DNA of 64,000 nt, taken from contig NC_019862.2 of assembly GCF_002234675.1 (NCBI RefSeq), positions 18,933,514 to 18,997,513 of the forward strand, read 5' to 3'. Shown here piece by piece: positions 35,501 to 48,126 of this stretch. The position numbers and the translations under genes were made by a program. How positions within the stretch are numbered: position 1 is the stretch's first letter; each line of letters starts with the position of its first letter. The notes under the pieces are model-generated. The model saw only the letters and a list, made by a program, of their open reading frames with translations. It had not been told where the DNA came from and searched no databases. Source of the DNA: Oryzias latipes. Taxonomy: Eukaryota > Chordata > Actinopteri > Beloniformes > Adrianichthyidae.

Positions 35501-38500
35501 GCTGTTGGACTGAAACAGATGTTGCTGCGTGAATGAAGTGGAGTCATCTAGGATGGTTTCTAGCGAGAAACTCCTGGTTTTGGGTCTCCCGGAAACAACT
35601 GTGCTGAGGCTCGTACAGCTGCCTCTTAACTGGCTGCCGGCTTTCTCGGCTTCGAGTCGTGACTGAAGCTTCCGCCCGATCACCTCCCTCATGGGCGATT
35701 CGGTTTCATCGCAGGAGCCCTGCTTCAACAGGGACAGCAGGAGACACTCGGTGGAGCGAAAAGACGACTTGGCTGGAGGAGCAACTGAGGGGAAGTCGGA
35801 ATTCTTTCGCTTCCCTCGCTGAAGCTTACTTGGACCCGTGACGTACCCACAAAACACTGAAAGGAGATGAGCAGAAAGCCAGAGAAACAAGCAGTGCAGG
35901 CAGAGCGTCAGTGCAAGCAAACAGCAGGGGGGAGGGAAACGGGGGAGGGGGTTGTTAGTTCAGACCTGTACATTTACTGCACAACATCAATAAGCAGAAA
36001 ATACAGAGCTGCTTATATTTCAAGCATTCGCCAAACAACCAAAATCAGTTAGAAGTCATAACCCCTGTTAGAAGTCAACTGGACTCACATTAGACACAGC
36101 ATGACAACACAAATGTGCAACCGGCATCCTCTGAAAGTCCAATGATCTGTTTCTAACCTCTCAAAGGCTTAAAAGAGGAAACGCAAACTTACCCAGGACA
36201 TTAATAAACAGTTCATAGAGCTCAAATGTGAGCAATGGGAGTGGAAGGCTGTAGAAATAGTCAGACACCGTTTTGAAGACGTCTCTTTCAAAGCCGGGAT
36301 AGGAGGGCTGCTCGCTGTCATACTTTGGCCCTGAAAACGAGAAACTGACAGCTTGAAATCCAGAACAAATGAACAAAAAAAGTCTACTTAACTGCTTTAG
36401 GAAAGACGTTTTAACACTAGCTAATGATAAATACAGAAGTGAGTTTAAAGTCCTGCTATGAGTTGACACATTACTTAATGATTTGTAAGCGAAATACCCG
36501 TCAGATCTAGGAACGACGCAGAAAGCAATCAGCTGGTAGAAGCAGCAGGGTGAAGCTGCTTTTAGCTGCACAACCTGGTGAGCTCACATTTCCAGTTTCT
36601 GTATTTCAGTCCAAACATCAAATAGTGCTCTCATCGAATGCATTTTTCAACTATTGCACTCACATTTTACCATTATTTGTTTATTATATTTAATTGGCAC
36701 ACAATTTTCTTGTATGCGGCTAAAGCGTTGGATTTCCCATCAAGCCAGAGCTGCCCTATCCTGGGCGTCTGGGTCTACCACCCTGCATGTTATCCAGCTC
36801 TCCCTTCTGACTTGGAGCTCAGGTGTGTTCCGTCAATCAGAATAAGGAAACACCTGAATCAGCTGATCAGCAGAAAGCAGTGCAAGAAGAGCTGGAAAAC
36901 AGGCAGGGTGAAAAAGGGACAAAAGGCCCTGCATCAAAACGTTTTAATTGCCTTTGTGTATAAAAGGGGCTGTTCACCAAAAGAAAAAAATAGCCACGTT
37001 GTCTTGTGTTAATGTAGACAGCAAGAAAACATGGTATATTCAGCAGCATCTGATAAAATGATCCAGTCTGTCTGTGCTCATTTTGATTTCAGACTAGGAA
37101 AACTCCACAGTTTTGCAGAAACCAGGTTAGAAAAATAAAAAGAACTATGGAATGTAAAGAAATTAAGTAATTGCACATATGTGCATACAAAGTTATGGTT
37201 TTGTAAGTGTACAGACAATTTTCAAAGCTGCTGCAAAGCCATTGCACAATGAAATTTAAACAATAGATAGAATTTTAATTGATCCCATGATAGTGAAATT
37301 GATTAAACTACCTACTTTTACTTAACCATGATTTTATTTTAACATTGTCCAAAATTTGTGTTTAAAAACGTTAGACAAAATGTGTTTGTTCATGCATATC
37401 AAAGCTGTACTTACAATTGGCCAGACTTTTCATCGCAGATAAAACCCAGTGAGGAAGGTCGTCTAGAAGAGATGGATCACAAGTTAAGGAACTGCAATAC
37501 GTCTGTTTTTGGAAAGTATTTTTAAATATTTTTTTAAGGTAAAAAAGAGAAAACTAGAATGAAATGTATTCATGGATGTCCATATAAATAAATCAAACTA
37601 AATTAGAAATAGTTTGAATTGTGAACTAATGAATTTAATTGATTACTATATTTTGGCAGTACTGTATTAACCAGCACTACTTATTACATCAAGTTTAACA
37701 GATTTTAATCTATATGTTCCAGATCTAACTTGCTTTCTGCATGTCAGAATATATTATTTCAACAAATTTTTATTATTCAGAAAATTAGGGTTTCTATGTC
37801 AGTTTGTGATGAACCTACTGGTTTTGTCATCCAGAGCAACCACTCCGTGTTTGTTGACTTTGGTCATGTTATGAATGATGTTTTGTGGATTGATGCAGCA
37901 AGGGTCCAAGACCTCATTCAAGGACACAACTCCCAGAATCCTTTGCAAGCTGAAAAACATGAAACAGACTCTGGAAAATTCAAACTCAAAATATGTTTGT
38001 GTCATATCTCTCATAGCTGATTTTATTCCTTTTTTAAATTGATGGCTAATAATGAATTCATACAAAAGTCAGAAAGTTCCAACAGATCTGCCAGGGAAAC
38101 CCCAAAGTGGTTAAAAAAGGGTTTTGTCAGTAAACTGTGAGCTTTGCCTTTTGGCTCAGCTCATTCTTCACTACAATGGATCAATACAGGGACGGCAGTA
38201 CTGCAGCCACTGCATCCATCCACCTTGAAAGAGCCAATTCCCATTCCAGCCGCTTCACACTCGACTGCGATCTCTCCCAGTGGACATTGAAGGTCCTGGT
38301 TTGATGAAGCCAAGTGAACCACAACATCCACAAAAAGGAGAGATGAAGTCCTGCAGTCTTGGCTGCATCTTGAAATAATGTCCATGAAAATTATGAAATA
38401 AACTGGTAACAATAGACATCCCTGCCAGAGACCAACATGCATTGGGGTTTGTAGGTGAGGGCCTGCAGGTAGGGCTTCCTACCAAGGGAGTTCACCGGGC

Positions 38501-40275
38501 TCAGTGTGAAAAGGCAACATGGAATCTGCTTCCTCTGGGCCAACCACTCGCTAGAATGACCACAAGGGTCCAGAGCTGTGTGAGCTGGGCTGCAGTCAAG
38601 GACGGTACCTTGGCGGTCCAGTTTTTGAGAGCATCTCTGAACTGGCAAACAGGAGTGGTGGTGGGAAAATCCCACAACTAAGTCTCCCAGAGAAAGCCAA
38701 CCGGTAATTCACTATTGGAGGGGAGAATCTGTTTGATAGTTAAATCTCTGATTCAAGAGGATCAGTGTTATTTTTGTCCCGATCGTAGGTCTGAGGGTCC
38801 CTACTAAGGGTCTTCTGGAACAACCAGAGCGGAAGTTTAGCAAGTAATGCCGGCATTAATCAAAAAAAAAAAAAAAGAGAGAAAAAAATCTTCTAGTTAT
38901 TTTTTACTGGGTCAGGGTGATGTCTCTCCAGATTTCCTGTTCATCCTCTGCTGTCAGCTCTCTTCTCTGCAACTTCTGCTCATCTGCAAGATGACTCTGG
39001 CCACCATGACATGCTTGGAGGGCAGGATCTACATTTTCCTGTTTAAAAAAAACAACATAATTAAGATATAAGACAGACATTAATAACAAAATCTGCATTC
39101 ATGTTAGTTGCATATTGCATGTTTGCTGTGGTTTAACATACCAAAGATTCTTTGTCATGTTTCTTTACGGATTTGAATTTAAAGAAACCTTCCTTGTCCC
39201 TGAGTGAAGGTCTTCTTCTAATAGTACTGGTGGCTGGAGCCAAGCAGGGGATGGGCTTTAAAGGAGACGTGGAAGGAAATCTAGACAAGAGACAAGAGAG
39301 TTGATAAGAGAATGTAAGAAAACAGGTTTTTCTGTGTTTTGGTAATTATCTCTAAACTTTCTTTAAATCACTTACCTGTAAAGAATGTTGTTGTCCTCCA
39401 GATCCTCTGTACCCCAGCGACCTTTCACATCTTCAATCACATGGTTTTTTAGAAACTTCTTCAGGAGTTGAACCGTTTGCTGTCTGGTGACATCGGGACC
39501 AAAGTTGCTGTTGCAGCGGAGCATCTCGTGCAGCCAGTCCACAGCAGAAGAGGCGGTGAAGCAGCAAGCGTAGACCCTGAAGTTTTGGCGATGCTTCTTG
39601 AGGGGCATGCCGGCCCGAAACAAACGCGTCACCTCATTCCACTGCAAAAGAACAAAAAACATTAAAAGATGAAAAAGAAATGTAGATAAACACCAAATAA
39701 AACCTGTGTGTAAAACAATAACATTTTAAACTATGGAAAATTATACTTATAAATTGGATTTTAAATTGGTCCATATCTTCTTTGATTCTCGTGTTAATGG
39801 GGCAAAAGCTAAAACAGAATAAAAATCTATTCCTTAATTTCTGCTATAGCAAATAAATAAGCAATCAAAACCATTATGACTGATTACATTAAAAATGGAG
39901 AATGAATGAAATTAAAATAATTAGAATGAAATTAAAATAATAAACAGCAACTTTATTTATTTTTCAGTTGCAGGGAATTGGGAAAACAGAAATGTAAATC
40001 AGGAAAATAACATCAAGGTGAAGGGGGGAAGATAATACGTGTAACACCCGGTGGGGAAAAAAAACGTTAAACACGAATATGAGCTTCAATTAGAATTTAT
40101 TCGAAGTCAAGTAACGAAAAAAAACTTTAGCAAAGTTTTATAAAGAAAAGGTCGTTTGCTAAGTTGTGCAGCAATTCAAATATTCATTTAAAAACAAAGA
40201 TAGACCAAGTTAGAGTAAGTAACCTACCAACTTCGTTGCTCTGTACGGTCCGGGGGTGATTATATGAGAGCTCAT
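32554..40275 (-). CDS. depdc1a: DEP domain-containing protein 1 (DEPDC1)
   Basis: Twelve minus-strand exons run from [16 protein letters not shown] (ATG at 40,275) to KSKAFSIRS-stop at 32,554. DEPDC1 is a mitotic, nuclear protein tied to spindle function and, in cancer cells, to transcriptional repression. The exon at 39,376-39,641 encodes the DEP domain ([38 protein letters not shown]). Exons near 37.9, 37.44 and 36.2-36.3 kb encode the RhoGAP-like segment ([38 protein letters not shown]). A large serine-rich exon (about 34.95-35.86 kb) forms the variable middle. Exons at about 34.1-34.3, 33.55-33.73 and 32.85-33.05 kb carry the conserved tail ([38 protein letters not shown]). The 'a' suffix follows zebrafish usage. 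The gene is head-to-head with ASPM. Confidence 0.93.
33107..33509 (-). mobile_element. hAT MITE, copy 4 of 4 (in DEPDC1 intron)
   Basis: It begins TAGGTCTGTACAATATATC and ends CATATTGTGCAGCCCCA, with flanks CTGTGTGG and CTGTGCGG (7 of 8 match). The interior matches the other three copies. It lies in a DEPDC1 intron, in the same orientation as copy 3. Confidence 0.87.
37262..37305 (+). repeat. Possible LINE 3' tail fragment
   Basis: ATAGAATTTTAATTGATCCCA followed by GTGAAATT resembles the ACTTTATTGATCCC..GGGAAATT terminus shared by several fish LINE families. It is short and diverged, so the call is tentative. It lies in a DEPDC1 intron. Confidence 0.35.
38150..38690 (-). mobile_element. LINE reverse-transcriptase fragment in a DEPDC1 intron
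   Basis: On the minus strand about 38,165-38,445 reads GLWQGC, then IIFMDIISR, then [20 protein letters not shown], then [11 protein letters not shown]. This is a decayed match to the fish LINE motif GLWQGCPLSPLLFVIFMD...[18 protein letters not shown]...AECEAAGM; the catalytic ADD is replaced by VDV. The frame is short and upstream sequence to about 38,690 is probably part of the same insertion. It is a dead fragment and not an exon of DEPDC1. Confidence 0.65.
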
Positions 40276-40844
40276 GTTTATAAAAGACAATTTCAACGAT
40301 TTCCCACCTCAATCGACATAAAAATAAAGAAAAGTATCCATGTTTAAAATAAAGCGTTTCCTCTATTTAGATATAAAAGCCTTTAGTCAGAAGCATTCAG
40401 CGCTTGCTGTTTGGTTTTTTCTTCGTCTGTTTAAAATTACGAGCCGTCCTCTGCTAGCAGCTGATTGGATGGGATTTGTACCACGTGACCAGCCTGGACC
40501 TGGAGAATTGCCTACAAGCTAGGCCTACAAGTTTCAGAACACTCAAAATGAACAACTTGGTAGTTATCAACATTTTACTTTAATTTGCATTTCTGCATTT
40601 ATTTCTCAGACTGCATTATTTTTGCTGTTAATAAATGATATTTATTCATCACACTGCAGTATTTTTGCTGTTTATAAATTATGTGAAATTAACCAGTCAG
40701 TCGAAATATTTATTAAAAGCAAAAAAAGTTGTTTTTTTTTTGTCACTCGTGAGAAGTATACAGAGTACATCACTATTGTCCGATTTCTTTAGAAAGATAT
40801 AGAACAAACAGCAAATAGGATCACAATTAATTTTGACAAAAACC

Positions 40845-40916
40845 TGCCGTGACCCGGATTCGAACCGGGGTTGCTGCGGCCACAACGCAGAGTACTAACC
40901 ACTATACGATCACGGC
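40845..40916 (-). tRNA. trnH-GUG: tRNA-His (anticodon GTG)
   Basis: The minus strand folds as a complete 72-nt tRNA. The acceptor stem GCCGTGA pairs with TCACGGC, followed by an A discriminator. The anticodon arm CTGCG-TTGTGGC-CGCAG carries GTG, and the T arm CCCGG-TTCGAAT-CCGGG is perfect. The sequence matches the vertebrate tRNA-His consensus by eye, including the internal promoter A and B boxes. RNA polymerase III should transcribe it toward DEPDC1. It lies between two polymerase II promoters. Confidence 0.97.
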
Positions 40917-41276
40917 GAGCTACTTCTCGAACCCCGCTGACTCCTTGACATCAATCCAGTCACATTCCAACTTTGCGCCAATCTGGGCTGACTTTGCAAT
41001 CGTCTATCTTGTGTTTACATTTTTGCTCATAATATTCCAAAGCTAAAAATCTGCTAAAAGATAAAATAAGAAGATCGTAGTTCATCACAGAACCGACAGT
41101 CGCATTTTTAATCAACAATCATCCAGATTACATAAACTAAAAAAAATAATAAAGCTATTTGTGTTTCATAAAATTCTAGGATGCCCACGAACCAAAGTAA
41201 ACTGCAAACTATTTATTTGTGCACAAATAAAGATTTGAATGAGGTCGTGGTCGTTTAAAAACGTAATCGGCTGCTG

Positions 41277-41399
41277 ATTGGCTCCCCTATGTGTATCCGT
41301 TAGAATGACTCTCTTCTATTCGCCTATTGGACGCAACGAAAAACTATCAGCCTGTGATTGGAGGAAAGCACGACACCATAAAATTCAAACTGCACTGCC
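41277..41399 (+). promoter_or_regulatory. ASPM G2/M promoter module: three CCAAT boxes plus CHR-like element
   Basis: ATTGG (inverted CCAAT, NF-Y site) occurs at 41,277, 41,326 and 41,357. TTCAAA (inverted TTTGAA, the cell-cycle genes homology region) follows at 41,394-41,399, about 36 bp beyond the last CCAAT box. Spaced CCAAT boxes followed by a CHR are the established layout of genes repressed by DREAM and activated by MMB-FOXM1. The start codon is 150 bp downstream. There is no TATA box, as usual for this class. The function is inferred from motifs and spacing. Confidence 0.65.
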
Positions 41400-41549
41400 T
41401 CCCCGTGTGTTGTTGCTGAAGTCTTGGTTGATACTTCGTAGAGTTGGATTTTATCGTTCAGAGTAAATTAGTGTATTTTATTTTAAACCGCAACAAGAAG
41501 AAGAAGTGATATGCTTTTTTAATTTTAAAAGATTTTATTTTTTTAAACA

Positions 41550-44500
41550 ATGGCTGAAGCCGTTGCAGCTCGGCAAGGATTTAGGATCAGTCCCGGGAGG
41601 AGACACGATGCTAACAAGGAGAATAATATTCCGGTTCTGAGTTTGATTCAGTTTTCTAAGCCTCCTTTTGTGACATTCGGAACCGTTAAGTTGGGGACCT
41701 CGAAGTCGGCTGTGTTGCGTATTGAAAACCCAACCGAGGACGTAGAAGCAGACGTAACAGTTGAGAAGATCGCATCGACTAAAGGCTTCTCTGTCAACCA
41801 CAACAGGTTTACCATTGAGGTAAGTGTAATATATGATTGGATTTTCATATTTCTTTGGTTTATGTTTGACTAAACAGGTATTACATCAAAACCTCGCATA
41901 TAATAAAACACTCTCTATCAAGGCACTTTTTTTCAAACGTTCAAACTTTTTTTTGTCATTAATAAATTCATATAGTCAATTATATAAATGCTTAAAATAA
42001 ATAAAGGGAGTTTAAACCCAATCCATCCTTTTTGACAATTTCCTCAATTTTTGTAGTTTATATATTATAGAAATCTCATTAAAGCTAAATATTGTGTGCA
42101 TTTATTTTGTCTATTTGACTGAGTGCTTCTAACTGTTCCTTTGTGTTTGTAGCCTGAGGGATCATTTACTTTGACCATCACCTGGACCCCAACTGAGGAA
42201 GGTGGAATCAGGGAGCTTATTGTTGTCAACGCCAATGGGATCCTTAAACACCAGGCTGTCCTTCTGGGGAAAGCGGAAGCAACAAAGAAAAAGAAGGTAC
42301 ATTTTCTCAATACCTGTTTTTTTTGAATGTATGTTTTGGTAGTTTGCTGGTACTGAGGAGAGCAAGTGACTACTTAAAACAAATTAAGGGTTTTTCACTT
42401 TTCTTTTGGTTCAATTGCTGCACATTTTGTGTTTCAGAAAAGCCTATGGGACACAATCAAAAAGAAAAATGGAGAAGGCACTAAAACATCAAAAGCAAAG
42501 AAAGTGGACCCTCCACTAAAGATGGCTGCCAACAAAACCTTTCAAGTGTCCCGGACGCCTCAGTACCAGCGAGATAAGGCGTCTAGCCCGCTCGCGTCGC
42601 TGAACGCTAGAAAAGCTGTCAGGGAGAGGTCCATCTCGAACAACTACAACCACGTGGAGAGCAACTCCCTGATACAAGAGGACAGGAAACCTTTGCACAC
42701 CAGGCAACTGGCTGTGACTGTTTGGGATTCTGAGGCGGTTCATCCTCTTCAGAAAAACTCCCCTGTGGTTCTACTTGTTCCAGCCGGATCGAGCAACCCG
42801 TGCTCCAGTCTGGGTTCCCCACCAGAAAAATGCGAAAACAAAGATCTTGCTAAAATTTTAAACCAGACTCTGTCACCCATCGGGACACCAGAAAGGTTTA
42901 AGAAGCTTATGCCTCGTATTCAGTCAGAGAGTCCTCCTCCTGCTTCTGCAAAACCCGATACTGACAGTGTGTCAACTGGAGAGCCCGTCGTGTCACTGAG
43001 GGAAGCGCTGGCCGTCATTGGCTCTGATTTGAGCCAAATTTACACCAGCCCTCGGGAGATAAGTTCCAGCTGCGAGTATTCTGACTCGCTGGAATCAAAG
43101 GGTGGGAGATCTGAGAACGATGACCCCAGGGCAATACCCGACAGCCCAGAACTGCCCGAGTTCAACGAGCAAAGACTTACGTTCTTTGTCAGTAAAAAGT
43201 CTACGACTTCAGACGACCACAAGACTGTAGAAAAGGTTAAAAAGACTACTTTTACATCGGCCACAGTCATTAAAAGCAAGGCATCAGGGGATTCAAATGG
43301 CTGGAGTGGTCGAAAAATAAGGAAATCTCGGCGAAGGCTTTTGGAGAAATCTCTTGAGTTGTCTGGCAGCAGCGGTCAGAGCGAGTCTGGACCGGACACT
43401 CCAAACCTGCCTGTGATAGCTGCTGACACAGGAGCTTCTCTGATTCATGAAAAGCATGAAATAACAGAGTTTGCCTCTTCCAGTTCAACGCCAAGGCCTC
43501 GCACCTCATCACCCCCCATCGCCTTCCCCATCTCCTCCCCTATTTGTATTGCCCTGTCACACACCTCCATCTCAGCCAGCCCTTTGCCTCCTGCAGCACC
43601 TTCTCCCATCATGTTTGCCATCGCCTCCTCACCACCCGTGGGCTCATCTTCACCTCTTCATCCCAGTCTTCTACCGAGCTACCAGCAGTCTGTTCCTGCC
43701 ACTCCATCCGTCCACGAAGACTCGTTCCCCGTTCATGTGGCAGCAATATGCAAGAAGAGAAAGAGTGAGGAGCATTTGAAATGTGACAGGAAGTTTGAGG
43801 ATCCTGGGAAACCAGATCAGGGTAAACGAAGCAGGGTGGTGACCGCAAAACTGGAACCTCCAAGATCAGTCCGGGACAGGACGAGTAACGCACAGAGGCA
43901 AAGAGCAACAGGTTAGTTCATACACCTTCGTGATGATGGGAGTTTGTTGAATGATTTGGGCCTTTTTAGACAGTGGATTGGTGCTCATGGTGTTTCTCCA
44001 TGTGCACCAAGTTCACTGCTTGTTGATTAAATCTCTAATTTATACCTGCAACTACTGACAATGTGCATCAGTAGATGTAACATGCACTCAGAGGGGAGTT
44101 AGATCCTCTACTTATACAAGTCTGAAGAAATGACAAACCACACATTTTAAACATTTATTCAGATAATCAGAAATCCATTTGTTGTTTTTGTATATTTTAT
44201 TTTGATTCTCCAATTGTACACAAAATATGGTACATATCCTGATGCTCAAACAGCATTTTAATCGGGATATGTAAACAACTTTAGACAATTGTAAACGAAT
44301 CAGCCAGCTTTCCCATTAGTGCAGATGTACGAAGTTATTTCTTTATTCCTTTTTCAAATTCACTTAAAACATGTACTATTTTTCTTTTTTGAGAAGTAGG
44401 AAATAGTTTTTTTTTAATATTTATTAGTTTAGTTGGTTGTTTTTTGCTTTACATATGTGTTAAATCGAACTTTTTGCGCACTTTTCCTGTTATTTATCTT

Positions 44501-47500
44501 TCTAAAATACTGTTCTGCTTCCATTTTTATGTTGAATTCCTGTCTGTCCAGGAACTGCTCTGTCTGTGAATGCAGCGCGGCCTGCAGCTCCTTCCCGAGC
44601 TAAACCAACGAGCTCCAAAGCACTTTCTAAGAGTATGCAAATGCAAATTTTGTTGTGCATGTATAAATGTAGAAGTGCTCTAGTGCCGGTATGGTGCAGC
44701 AAGCTTAAAGTGTCATGTTTTTACAGTGGGGGGAAATGTGTTTTCTTTTTGTCAGGGACGGGTGATGCATCTGTGAGGAGAACAAAAGTAGTGGCTGTGG
44801 CACAATCCAAACTGACCTTCATCAAACCGACTCAGACAGGTACTGGACATGGATGGGGCTTCAGGTTTATCTTCCTCAAAGTGCCATTTAGTTACCCGTG
44901 TTTCTTTTATCGTAGCTTTACCCAGACATCCAATGTCATTCGCTGCCAAGAACATGTTCTACGATGAGAGGTGGATTGAGAAGCAGGAGAGGGGGTTCAC
45001 ATGGTGGATCAACTATGTCCTCACTCCAGATGATTTTAAAGTCAATCCCGAAGTCAACAAAGGTATTCAACGGACGTGCTGAGGGCAAATGTGGGTTGGA
45101 TTTTCATTTATCTTGAACGCAATTTGTGTCTTTTGTCCTTTTTGCAGCTAGTGCCGTATCTCTGGCCATCGGCAGCGACAAGTTCAATGTGCCCAGAGCT
45201 CCCACCAAAGAGGAGATGTCCTTTAGTACCTACACGGCCAGGCGGAAACTAAACCGCCTCCGCCGGTCTGCCTGCCAGTTGTTCACGTCTGAAGCCATGG
45301 CCAAGGCCATTCAGAGGCTCGAACTGGAGGTGGAGGCCAGGCGTCTGCTCGTACGGAAAGATCGCCACTTGTGGAGGGACATTGGTAAAAAATATTAACT
45401 TTTCAAAATAGAAAAAAAGAAACATGGAGTCCGATCAATGTACCAACTATTCCTGTCCCCTTGCTTCTATTGTATTTCTTTTTTAGGTGAACGTAAAAAG
45501 GTTCTCAACTGGCTTCTTTCCTACAATCCCCTGTGGTTACGGATTGGTCTGGAGGTATTGTCTTATTTGTGTTTGCTTTTTCATCATTTGTCTTCTCAGA
45601 TGATCCATATCTGTGTCTTTCTTTTTGGAAATCCCCAGACGATTTTTGGGGAGTTCATCTGTCTTGAGAGCAACAGTGACACCCTGGGTCTGGCCATGTT
45701 CATTCTCCAGCGGCTGCTGTGGAACCCCGACATAGCGGCCGAGTACAGACACCACAGGGTCCCTAACCTTTACAAAGAGGGTAACTTTTAGACGAGAGCC
45801 GAGAGGTTTCTGTGTTTTGGAGCAACTTTTAATCCACTTGATGTGCATAGAATCGGTTTTATCGGCTTCTTTTAAGACTAAAGAGAGAAACGGTTATTGT
45901 TTTTTATCATGAAAACACATTTTCTCTTGATAAACTAAAAAAGAGCAACTAAAACAGCTTCTTTTCAAAATTTGATATGAGGAAACGTTTCATCTGCATG
46001 GGTAGTTACTGCAGGTGTGGCTTTTTAATGAAAGCGATAATATTTTTGTGGTTAAGTATTAAATATTTTTTATTATTGATTAAAAATGAATTGATTTTTT
46101 GTACTTAAATGTTGTTGTATTTTTTAACGAAATTTAGTTAAAGAAATGCCTTAAAATGTAAATAATTCAAACTGTTACTTTCCGCATTTCAAAAATAATC
46201 TCCCCAGGTTTCTTTTTTTTTTTATATTACATTATTGTTGCATTAAAATTTATGAAAGTAAAGGCTTTAAGTGAAGCATTTGGAATGAAGCTTTTCCTAA
46301 TATGTCCTACATAATTTTTTTAAATAATAGTTATGTTATTTTAGTTCTAATTTATTCACCTTAATTTACATTTATAGTAGTGTTCTTTGACTTAGTAAAA
46401 CTACATGTACACAATGGTTGTTCTCTTTTTTATAGATGGTGAAATGTTCCAAATCCAAAGCTTTAAATGGATTTTCCTTTATATTTTTACATGTGGCAGT
46501 TTTAATTAGCTCTTTCTGAAAACGAATCATATATCTGTGTATGGAACTGCATATAAGATCTAATTAATTAAGGAAAAGTTAGGGATCCTTCACTGTTGCT
46601 CTTGTGTGTTGACTCCTTTTTTTTTCTCAAATAAGGCCACGAGGAGGCGCTGTCTCGCTTCACCCTGAAGAAGCTGCTGCTTCTGGTCTGTTTCCTGGAT
46701 AAAGCCAAAGAATGTCGTCTGATCGAACACAACCCCTGTTTGTTCTGTGTGGATGCAGAGTTCAAGGTACGTCACGGATAAAATGGCTAATGTAGAAAAA
46801 CAAATGCATTAATGCCTTTATATCCTATTGTAACTGGGGTTGTGAAAAGAAAATCTCCTTTTACAGTAGAAATGCATCATTATACAGCGTATCATCTAAA
46901 TTTCAGACAATTTTGTACAAAAGTTAAAAAATTATTTGTTTACGCACAATTAAACTCTGATCCTCCCTTAGCTGCAAAAACTCCAAGTGTTTGCAATGTA
47001 AAAACCTTTCCCTTTAAAGTCATTGATAAATCAATGTACATTTTTTCTCCTGATTTTGCATTTCACATTGGATTTTTAAAGATTGCATTACAACATTGAT
47101 TGTTGATACCGTTTCCGTGTTATGCAAAACTACTTGTCTCCTGCAACTCAAATTTTTATTTTTGAACTGTTAAGATTGCTCTTTATGGTTTTTATTTTAT
47201 TCCGTCCTCTCCTCTTTTCTTTTTTTTTCTGTTCTTCATGTCTTTAACAGGCGACCAAAGACCTGTTGCTGGCCTTCTCCAGGGACTTCCTGAGCGGGGA
47301 AGGGATCCTCCCGCGCCATCTGGGCTACCTCGGGCTACCTGTCTCTCATGTTCAAACTCCTCTTGATGAGTTCGACTTTGCTGTGAAGAACCTGGCGGTG
47401 GATTTGAAATGCGGCATTCGTCTTGCGTGAGTGGAACGTCTTGTGCTTTCGTCGGATCTCCTGGTGGGAACATCTGATGTTCTTAAAGAGCAAATTAGGT

Positions 47501-48095
47501 TCTGTTGCAGTTCAAGCAAATGATCAGCAATTTAGTTTAGAAAAATACTATCCATATTTAAAAAAGGAAAAAAAAAGAGGGTTGCATGGTTGAGCAGTGG
47601 TTAGCGCTCTTGCCTCACAGCAAGAAGGCCCCTGTTTCAAGTCCTGGCTGGAGGACATGAACCAGAAAATCAATGGGGGACCTTTCTGTGTGGAGTTTGC
47701 ATGTTCTCCCCGTGCATGCGTGGCTTTTCTACGGCATCTCCGGCTTCCTCCCACTGTCCAAAAACATGCTTCATAGATTAATTGGTTACTGTAAATTGTC
47801 CCTAGGTGTGAGTGTGAGAGTGAATGGGTGTGTGATTGCGGACATTCTACCCTGCGACAGACTGGCGACCTGTCCAGGGTGTCCCCTGCCTTTGCCCACA
47901 AGTGGCCAGGATAGGCTCCGGCACCCAATTGACCCCGAAAGGGAATAAACAGAAGAAGATGAATGAAATATTTAAAAAAGAAGTAATGATATTTTCACCA
48001 GAAAAATAATCCAAATCAGGCAAAAACAAAACTTTGGCTAGTGAAATTTTAGGAATACTCACAACTCAGTCAGAATTATTGAGTTATTGTTTTTT

Positions 48096-48126
<31 letters not shown>

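Larger units (their letters stand above)
40276..41549. promoter_or_regulatory. Divergent promoter region between DEPDC1 and ASPM
   Basis: About 1.27 kb separates the two start codons, which point away from each other, and a tRNA-His gene sits in the middle. On the DEPDC1 side there is a CCAAT box (ATTGG at 40,464-40,468) and an E-box CACGTG at 40,482-40,487. On the ASPM side there are three CCAAT boxes and a CHR-like motif (separate entry). Both genes are expressed in G2/M in vertebrates, so shared control is plausible, but the tRNA between them may equally insulate them. Confidence 0.55.

Noticed and set aside
38442-38681. Plus-strand frame in a DEPDC1 intron
   Set aside because: It lies in the upstream part of a LINE-derived insertion and shows no independent similarity.
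47192-47473. Minus-strand frame opposite ASPM exon 11
   Set aside because: It is antisense to a well-conserved ASPM exon and has no homology of its own.
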